From positions 27,010,164-27,074,163 of the forward strand of contig OZ026524.1 in assembly GCA_964019695.1 (NCBI GenBank): a stretch of DNA of 64,000 nucleotides, given 5' to 3'. Shown in pieces: positions 56,993 through 64,000 of the stretch. The position numbers were made by a program, and so were the translations under genes. Each line of letters begins with the position of its first letter. Within the stretch, counting starts at the first letter, position 1. The DNA comes from Loripinus fragilis (Eukaryota > Mollusca > Bivalvia > Lucinida > Lucinidae). A model generated the notes under the pieces. That model had not been told where the DNA came from, did no database searches, and worked only from the letters and a program-made list of their open reading frames with translations.

Positions 56993-57118
56993 GTGCGATC
57001 AGTCAAATTCTGTCATAAGTTTTTCAGTCAATTCATTCATGGAATCTCAAATTCATTTACCCATTCAAAAATGAGATCACCCATCGTCCATATCGGATGG
57101 GATTACCTGCCCAATTTG

Positions 57119-57285
57119 GAGCGTAGTGGCTTCAGTGGTACACTGTGTAGAGTGCTCGACTTGAGATCGAGGGGTTGCGGATTCGAGCCTCACCAGCGTT
57201 ACTGCGTTGTGCCCTTAAGCAAGACTTATTTATCCTTGCTTAGTACTGGTTCAACCCAGGAAGACCCGTCCCGACAACAAAAAAT
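57119..57285 (+). mobile_element. tRNA-derived SINE, 3'-truncated
   Basis: The tRNA-like head includes a GGATTCGAGCCTC B box at about 57178-57190 after AGAGTGCTCGACTTGAGATC. The body TGCCCTTAAGCAAGAC and TACTGGTTCAACCCAGGAAG matches the 59.1-kb copy. The frame spanning it is the usual spurious SINE reading. Confidence 0.8.
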
Positions 57286-58625
57286 CACGACAATCGCCAC
57301 TGTTTTCACCAGAACGGGCAGAAGTATCTGTCCATTTCTGGTTCATAAAATGCAAGATTATCCCACTGCATGGATGAAAGTTCAAAATTTCAAAATTCGA
57401 ACTTTTGAAATTCTAATTTATAAACTTGCAGGATGTCTACAAAAATGGATAATTTAAAGTTAAAATGATTCATTGTGTTTGGATAATCTGAAAACTAATC
57501 AAAGAAGCTATTATAATCTCCTTCATTCAGGATTTCTGTGGAAAGTGGATAGTCGACCTCAAAATCCTGAATTCAGGATTAATCCTGAAAACTTTAACCC
57601 TCGCCACTGTTCACCTTCAGAATATCAGACGGAATGATGATATGCTTGACTTACTCAGTCGAGAGCTTTTTGCTTGAATTATTATAACATTATCTGTTAA
57701 ACTCGAACTTACTTTTTATGATATTTTTTTTTCACACGGTAGGCAACGAAATAATCAAAGGGATACAATTACCGATGAACGGATTATATATTATCGCAAC
57801 TGCAATTTATAATCGCTGTCGACTTCGCAGAAAATGCAGTGTCTTTTCACGATAATTACCTGAAACTAGTTGATATGTGTTCCCAGTTTGAAAAGATATG
57901 ACCTGACTGATTTATTAACATTCATTTTTTCCAACGAAGGCGTTTTTACCGCTCAAAAACTAGAAGTAGTTGGCGTTTTCCTCACAGAAACTGGCGCATA
58001 TTAGAAGTACGCCGTCAGCTGGCTTACGGAAGATGCACGGGCTGCATGCGCAGCCGTACCGAATTCGGTGTCCTTAATAAGACGCCAAATTCTCTGTGTC
58101 TGCACTGTTTGCCTATGTCCGTCAAAAAGGAAACTAAACGTATAGGCCTATTGTAAAATAAACTAGATCTATTATTTTGTATACCCATGCCATTTTTGTA
58201 ACTTATAATAACGTGATTACTAGCTTGTAGTGTAACCTTCTGATGTTATGCACATCATATTATATAGATTAGGGAGCAGAACCCAGTCAAGAATATCTCA
58301 GTCATTTCGAGGCGTAACTGCATTATATGCCTTGTATCGAAATTTGTAATCTGCTTGGACTAACCTGCTCTCCTCGTATATCTATGGAGTTAAGGTTGGG
58401 TATGGTTAGTGTCAATAAGTCGCTAATAGGGCATTTTAAAGGCTCTAATATTACATCCCTGTTTGCTCACAGAATGTTCTATAATAAAATACCACCCAAC
58501 ACCCCTAAACATGGAAATGGGTCTGTCCTGCTGAAAAGGGTATACAAGTTTATTGGACTTTTATGGATTACAGTTATTTGGGCCTCGGCGCGAGAAAACC
58601 TGTCTTCGGGGGTTCGCGAACAACA
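57286..58625. other. No recognisable gene
   Basis: TTCAGGATT/AATCCTGAA repeats near 57524-57588 and a divergent TTAACCCATA-family fragment at about 58400-58560 (TTTGCTCACAGAATGTTCTA). Nothing coding is supported. Confidence 0.4.
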
Positions 58626-58690
58626 CAGGAACAGATCAGCCTGCGCATCCGCGCAGTCTGATCAGTGCCTTTGTTATTCGCTTTTTGAAA
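58625..58690. repeat. GATCAGCCTGCGCATCCGCG hairpin module
   Basis: GATCAGCCTGCGCA - TCC - GCGCAGTCTGATC is nearly self-complementary and is followed by a TTTGTTATTCGCTTTTTG tail. Confidence 0.75.
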
Positions 58691-58884
58691 AGTGTCATAT
58701 GTAAACTTGCTACAGGTGAAATTCCAATTATCTAGATGGTCACTGTAGCTGAGGAGACTGATTTGAAACTCGCTTTGGCGGAAACCCGAAGACAGAATTT
58801 CTTACGACGACAAAGCCCTCTCACTTACCTTTTTGAGCTGGAAAGACAAACAGAAGACTAACGTACTGAAGAAACAATATGTTG

Positions 58885-59385
58885 TACTGACACATTGTCC
58901 GATTCCGTAACAGTTACAAGCACTGAACAATTGTCCGTCACTTGTTATGCTTGTCCGATTGCAAAGACATTACATGTATTTGTGTTGGCAAATTGTCCGA
59001 TTGTTAATATGCTTCACTTGTCCGATTGCAAAAAAAATACGAGCACTGACAAATTGCCTCTTTGTTAATCAGCTTCACTTGTCCGATTGCTAAACAATTA
59101 CAAGCAGGAGCGCAGTGGTCAGTGGTAGAGTGCTTGACTCGAGACCGAGGGGCCGGAGGTTCGAGCCTCACCGGCGTCACTGCGGTGTGTCCTTGAGCAA
59201 GAACACTATTCCTAGCTTAGTACTGGTTCAACCCAGGAAGAACCGTCCCTTTATAACTGAAAATTTGTTGATGGGACGTAAAGAATCAAATCAAACAAAC
59301 AAACAAACAAAAAACAATTACAAGCACTCAGTCTGACAAAATGTCTGTTTGTTAATCAGCTCCATTTGTCCAATTACAAGCAATT
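58885..59385 (+). repeat. GACAAATTGTCCGATTG minisatellite, split by a SINE
   Basis: Units of about 75-80 bases with GCACTGACAAATTGTCCGAT, TGTTAATCAGCTTCACTTG and TCCGATTGC. Five to six degenerate units; the last one lies on the right of the SINE at 59107-59311. Confidence 0.75.
59107..59311 (+). mobile_element. tRNA-derived SINE with perfect target duplication
   Basis: The head has AGTGGTAGAGTGCTTGACT (A-box-like) and GGTTCGAGCCT (B box, 59158-59168). The body has TGTGTCCTTGAGCAAGAAC and TACTGGTTCAACCCAGGAAG. The tail ends GGGACGTAAAGAATCAAAT and (CAAA)n. The 15-base repeat AAACAATTACAAGCA occurs at 59092-59106 and 59312-59326, a perfect target-site duplication. Confidence 0.92.
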
Positions 59386-59387
59386 CG

Positions 59388-59625
59388 TTAACCCATATAA
59401 GCATTGAGCCATTTTTTATGGGACATAGACAAACAGTGTAGACTCAGATCAGACACCGCATAATACGCCCAGGGGGGTGTCTGATCAGGATCTTCATTGT
59501 TTGCTAACAGAATGTTCTATCAAATTTTGAGGAAAAAGAAAAAATAACACAAACAACCCTAAAATTGAAAATGGAATCGTCCTACTGATAAGGTAGGCAC
59601 GCCCATTTGGCATAAATGGTTTAAT
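59388..59625 (+). mobile_element. TTAACCCATA-family MITE, 238 bases
   Basis: TTAACCCATATAAGCA on the left against the inverse TTAAACCATTTATGCC on the right, with TTAA at both ends. It contains GACAAACAGTGTAGACTCAG, a CAGATCAGACACC/GGTGTCTGATC hairpin and CTAACAGAATGTTCTATC. Confidence 0.8.
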
Positions 59626-60440
59626 TTATAAACTTCCCTTGTTTCCGATTTTCAAAATGCAATTGACACATTGGTTTACCAGCTAGGTCTTTGCACGTTG
59701 CCTGATTACTAAACACTCACAAACGTTGGCTCACTCTTCCAATTTTCAATAAAATGACTGGTCCTCCTCGCGAGAAAACCTGTCTTCGGGGTTACGGACT
59801 GAGTCAAACTTAAACCAGTCTGCTCCGCTACAAGAACTGCCTAGAATATTGAAATTTTACACGAAGCAAGTTTCAAGATTCCAACAAGCGAAATACACAT
59901 GTAGTTAAATAACGTAAAAATTAAGAAAAATAAATAAAAAAATAAACAATAGGTAACCAGTTTTCAGTCTACATGTAGTATGATAAAGTCAAGAAACTTC
60001 GAACATCAGGTAAATTCCGTCATACCTGTGCAAACAGTGGAAGTTCTGATAAGGAGCCGTCTCTTCACGATTTTCACTGTTTGCTTAGTTTTTGTTTTTT
60101 TTCCATTCCAATGTTTGAAATATGAAACAAACAAGGTCGCTGTCCGAATTTACCTGATGTCAAAACTTACCTGACTCTCCCCTAATCAGTCGGGTTGCTT
60201 TTGTTCAGTGTGGCTGACTTCCAAAGGATTTTATCAGTCACCGCTAATATTAACTGAATGGTTTCAACATAACCTAATAAGCGTTTCCTATTTCACGGCA
60301 TGTTACCTTTATCAGGCATGATGGCGTTGCACTTTTTTAACGACGTCACTAATGACGCTGAATCAACACAAAAATAAAAAATTACGTCATAATCGCTATA
60401 TTGAAGGGTGTTCAACAATGGGTAAACTAATAAATAGAAT
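59626..60440. other. No recognisable gene
   Basis: AT-rich non-coding. CGCGAGAAAACCTGTCTTCGGGG at 59769 also occurs near 58589, marking another short repeat. Confidence 0.4.
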
Positions 60441-60443
60441 ACC

Positions 60444-60895
60444 AGGCATACGTTGGTGATAACGTACCTTAACGTATGCATAACTTACCTGTTGCGTACA
60501 TCTAACTTATGCCTAACGTATAAGCAATACGTCGGCATACGCTGGCGATTTTTTATGCTTGCACAAAATTTTTGGATCTCTTCGCCTTATGACAACGTAT
60601 ACCAGCGTACTGTAGCGTCTTCGTAACGTGTTTAAAACCTATGTCTAACGTATTCAGCGTACATCAACGTACTTGCTGAGTTTCTCATACGTCCGCATAC
60701 GTTGGTGCTAACGTACCTTAACGTATGCATAACTTACCTGTTGCATACATCTAACTTATGTCGAACGTATAGAAGCAATACGTTCACATACGCTGGCGAT
60801 TTCTATCCAAGCACAAACTTTTGGTCCTCTTTGTCGTATGTCAACGAATACCAACGTATTATAGCGTGTTCGTAACGTGTTTAAAACTTATAGAC
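60444..60895. repeat. Tandem repeat of about 256 bases rich in AACGTA
   Basis: Two units (from about 60455 and 60711) share GGTGNTAACGTACCTTAACG, TATGCATAACTTACCTGTTG, CATACGCTGGCGATTT and GTGTTTAAAAC. AACGTA/TACGTT occurs over a dozen times. Confidence 0.85.
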
Positions 60896-61024
60896 TTTTA
60901 GCTAAAAAAAGGTCCTGCTCCCCTCCCCCCTTAGGGAATTTTGCAGACATATCCTATCTTGAAGAGAATTTTAAGCCGCATCTTTTAAAAGATGTTTGCA
61001 CTCTGTGCTCCGGGGCGTTAGTCT

Positions 61025-61740
61025 CTGACAGCCTGTTACATATGTTACTGTAACAAACTAAGGAAAAAATCAAAATGAAAGTGTGAGCTACAGAAAGAAG
61101 ACATTAAACCATCTAATTATTCAAATTTCTGATGTACTTTGCAAGCTGGATGCCTAAGCTACATAAAAGCAGCATTTTAAATAAAAATACAGCCTTCAAT
61201 GGTGTTATATGCGTTACATAGATTAAATTTCCCTTTGAAAGTTGAAATTGTGACTAACATCATTTAATTTTACAGACGATTTGTGGATTTTGCAAGTATT
61301 TTTAATCTTAGTTTACTAAAATACTCATTTGACTAATAGAAAAAACAAAGTTTGCTTTTCTATCTCAAATACATTGTTTTATATGAGCTATTAAACAACC
61401 CTACCCCCAATTTTAAGTATCCAATTTTGGTATCTATTATTGAAGAAGAATATATGAAAATATTTGACACTCGTAGATATCTTAGGTTTTTGGTACTGTC
61501 TTGCTAATGCAAAAAAAAATTCATACATTTGCAAGTTTGACATCAGGTTCAGAGCACTTATTAAAGTATGTAACGTATGTTACATGGCATAATAAATGAG
61601 CAAGGAAATTGTCTTGGAAAAAAGAGATGATAGTTCAGAAAAAATACCATTTGTCACATGTTTTCCTATTTATCTCTAGCCTCTGGTGCCTTAGTCTTAG
61701 TAATTACAGTCATTGCTGATAACAAGCCCATGGAATTGTG
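61025..61740 (+). repeat. Dispersed element, copy inverted relative to 1.4-2.1 kb
   Basis: See 1395-2110. It includes GTTACATATGTTAC, GCTACAGAAAGAAGACATTA, GTGTTATATGCGTTACAT and GTAACGTATGTTACAT. Confidence 0.65.
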
Positions 61741-61934
61741 TTACCTATGTTATATATAATCTTTTTATAACATATTTCCTAAGCCTATATTATTTAAAAT
61801 ATATAGACAAAGAGATAGAAAATAATAGTTCTCATTTAAATGACACAATTTAATAAATATTCCTATTAAATAAAATTATTTAAAAACAATCTTTATTCAA
61901 GTCAACCTCATAATGTCTATCATTATGTCTGCTT

Positions 61935-62205
61935 CTATGGTAAAATAATCAGCCTGTAATGGTATGATACGTATGTTACCATATCAATTTAAGAATAAAT
62001 GAATTGAAAGTCTGAGAAACAGGAAGAAGACATAAAACTATCTATTTATTTGAATTATTCATGTAGTTTGCAAGCTGAATACCTTTGATACATAAGAAAG
62101 TGTTTTTTAACAAATATACAGCTTCCTATGGTGTTATATGTGTTACATTAATTAAGATTACTTTTTAAAATTGGTAATTGTGACAAACATCACTTATAAG
62201 CATTT
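61935..62205 (+). repeat. Partial second copy of the dispersed element
   Basis: GGAAGAAGACATAAAACTAT, TTTGCAAGCTGAATACCT and GGTGTTATATGTGTTACAT repeat the order found from 61080 to 61230, about 930 bases upstream. Confidence 0.65.
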
Positions 62206-62289
62206 CGTGTGATCCTCCTCTTTTGCCACCAAAAGACTTAATTTTCTTTGTATATGTGGCCAGTGCCAGCGTCAAACAATTTGACTCAG

Positions 62290-62640
62290 CTATAACTTTG
62301 AATCCTTGGCATTCTTCAAAAGCAGAAACAGCATGTCAGTGTCATGGGATCAAACACCTGATTAAATATGGGTTTCATGCCATTTCACATTTATGCAAAC
62401 AATGGAGTATGACTCTGGTATATGTCTCTTCCTGTGAAGTGGCAAAAGCAATCTTACTGCAGCTGCCTCTGCATTCTTGCTAGTCAAATGATAACATTGC
62501 TCTGATTTTGCAAAATCTATGTCTCTACCGTGTACCCCTAAGAATACTTTAAGATTTCTGACATTGGTCAAACAGAAATTTGATAGGCTGCTTTTTTGCA
62601 TCATTGGCCATGGAACCTATCCAGTCCTTTGGTGCTTAAG
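62290..62640 (-). pseudogene. Second EADTR/DTDV-family relic
   Basis: On the minus strand the frame reads HLTSKNAEAAAVRLLLPLH where the family has EEADTRxLLH. After an in-frame stop and a further stop comes SHDTDMLFLLL, matching the family's SPDTDVLxLL motif. Upstream, DWIGSMANDAKKQPIKFLFD resembles the WxxFLxNxxNKxxLxxFL region placed before EADTR in such proteins. The spacing and order fit, though every motif is damaged. The identification rests on memory of the family pattern. It lies next to copies of the dispersed element that also occurs at 1.4-2.1 kb. Confidence 0.4.
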
Positions 62641-63880
62641 TCCTCAGATCTTTGATCAATAGTATTTTGCTGCGCTCAAAGAACTTTATAAGTTTTCTTC
62701 AGTTACAATGTTGACTCTTGATGGTTTTGGCAGACAGTCTGAAACAATTTCTGTTACACCTTGAAAGTTATCTGGTATATGAGAAAGAACATGAAGTTGG
62801 AATGTTTGCAGCTGGTTGTTTTTTTATGTCAGTACATTGAAGCCAATCTTAAAATAATGTAAAACCTATGATTTCACAAGTTTTGCAGCCATATCATTAG
62901 CTGTTGCATTTAAAAGAAGGAAAGTGGACTATAGGTAGAATAGGATAACCAGCAGTTCTATATTATGCTCTATTGAATATTTATACAGAGTAAACAAGTT
63001 GATAAGGTGCCTCATTTCATGATCCATTGAAAACACTGAAATTGAAAACACTTGCCTCTGACTGTGTAATCAAAAAGGATGTCACGACAATGCCCTTGCT
63101 CATTTATTATGACGACTTATATATGTTACGTCCTTTAATAAGCGCTCTAATCTTAGAAACTTAGTGAATCATTGAATTGAAAGGGTCTAATTTGCCCCCT
63201 GTTAATGCTGCATTTCATTGCTTTACCTGCTATGATACATCTAGTTCGTTTATCTGAAGAGAAAGAGTTACGTCGGTTTCAGCACTTCAGAAGTACTAAG
63301 GCTTCAAATAAGTTTTTGAATGCTTGGGGAAAGATAATAAGTGCAGAGACATTATTAGATGAAAAAATGTTTGTTGCATGTATGGAAAGGCTACATTTAT
63401 AAAAGTTAACCAGCTAAGATATGATTCTTTATCACAGAAATACCAAGGTACATCAGTCCATGTACTCTTTGCTTTTAATGGCATAGGTTTCCTCCTTGTA
63501 AAGCTTTAGTCTTTCTCCCACTTGCAGAGTATCACGTACTCAAAGAGCCAACTGTTAGGACTTCATATCAGTTTCCGAATGTTTCAAGCAATGAATGGCA
63601 AAATTGGAAAGTTGATAATGGCTCATCAATTTTAAGTGGACAGGTGGTAAAATTGAATAACAGTAAATGATTGAAATATTGTGTGATGATTCTACTAGTT
63701 GCAAGGAGGCGTGTGATAATAATGAGTACCACAGAAGCAGACAACGAAAAACGTTTAACATGAAATCGATGAGAAATAGTTTGGACCATTTAATTTATCG
63801 TATTTTCTTGTACAAATGTAAAACTATCTTTTCTATTTGTGGCTTTATATTTAGCATTATATGCACAGTATTATAGAAAT
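62641..63880. other. AT-rich stretch, possible decayed transposon body
   Basis: Short open frames on both strands (for example 63205-63402 plus) show no recognised domain. It could be more of the degraded element around 62.4 kb. Confidence 0.3.
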
Positions 63881-63884
63881 GTGT

Positions 63885-64000
63885 CCAAAAGGTCTTGATA
63901 ACATCTGTAACAACAGTCCATGGGCTTGATAATCAGAAATAAATATAATTTCTAGTGTTTTGGCACCAAAGACTTATAAGTACACATTAAGTGTCCTGAT
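63885..64000. repeat. End fragment related to 1.39-1.47 kb
   Basis: GGTCTTGATAA and ACCAAAGACTTATAAG echo AGGTCTTGATAATAG and ACCAAAGCCCAGAGATTTATAAG at 1406-1470, in the same orientation. Cut by the window edge. Confidence 0.45.

Noticed and set aside
57119..57200. Possible functional tRNA gene (A and B boxes)
   Set aside because: The tRNA-like part is fused to a conserved SINE body and occurs in several copies. The cloverleaf arms do not pair well.
56993..57457. 154-codon frame with RVLDLRSRGCGFEPHQR-type sequence
   Set aside because: This is the usual translation of a tRNA-derived SINE, not a gene. The same peptide appears at 59115-59336.

Overview
The window is eukaryotic, intron-rich and AT-rich. 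It is dominated by transposable elements and simple repeats, with very little host coding sequence. The mix suggests a bivalve mollusc, probably a heterodont clam or mussel: pearl/HINE-like Helentron derivatives, tRNA-derived SINEs, BEL/Pao and Ty3 retrotransposons, many hairpin MITEs, and a mosaic CUB/kringle gene. The species assignment is inference. Nothing here looks bacterial; there are no operons, rRNAs or CRISPR arrays.

Host gene: four exons lie on the minus strand between 26.3 and 12.5 kb. In transcript order they are the first half of a CUB domain (26264-26032), the second half of that CUB (24540-24375), a complete six-cysteine kringle (23835-23578), and the first half of a second CUB (12771-12539). 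The intron phases chain exactly (1-0, 0-1, 1-1, 1-0) and each exon has consensus splice sites. This is therefore probably part of one secreted or membrane multi-domain protein. Its introns are stuffed with a BEL/Pao relic, a HINE element, a paired palindromic repeat and a long minisatellite that runs almost up to a splice donor.

Retrotransposons: a 3'-truncated BEL/Pao element (about 17.58-21.85 kb, minus) keeps gag, protease, RT and RNase H but no visible integrase. A complete-length Ty3-type LTR element (30.94-35.67 kb, minus) has 200-bp LTRs differing at 3 positions, a PBS and a polypurine tract, but its pol is broken by several frameshifts and a stop. A 5'-truncated I/Jockey-type LINE (about 44.06-46.25 kb, plus) ends in GATA repeats.

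Non-autonomous and other repeats: two clear HINE/pearl-type elements (21.84-22.61 and 28.64-29.65 kb) have inverted subterminal repeats, an internal microsatellite, tandem core units and a hairpin followed by CTAG. Looser relatives lie at 1-0.35, 2.99-3.44 and 54.46-55.74 kb. At least eight MITE or hairpin families occur. One SINE at 59.1 kb has a perfect 15-bp target duplication. Two degenerate fragments (8.9-9.2 and 62.3-62.6 kb, minus) resemble a widespread, poorly characterised invertebrate protein family with EADTR and DTDV motifs. The window ends share an inverted dispersed element (1.4-2.1 kb and 61.0-61.7 kb).

I did not find a convincing new molecular system. The best leads are the conserved DxDxDG loop in both CUB exons, the inverted GTTTCGCCCC minisatellites bracketing 3.5 kb, the inverted repeat pair around the EADTR relic, and several unusual palindromic arrays.
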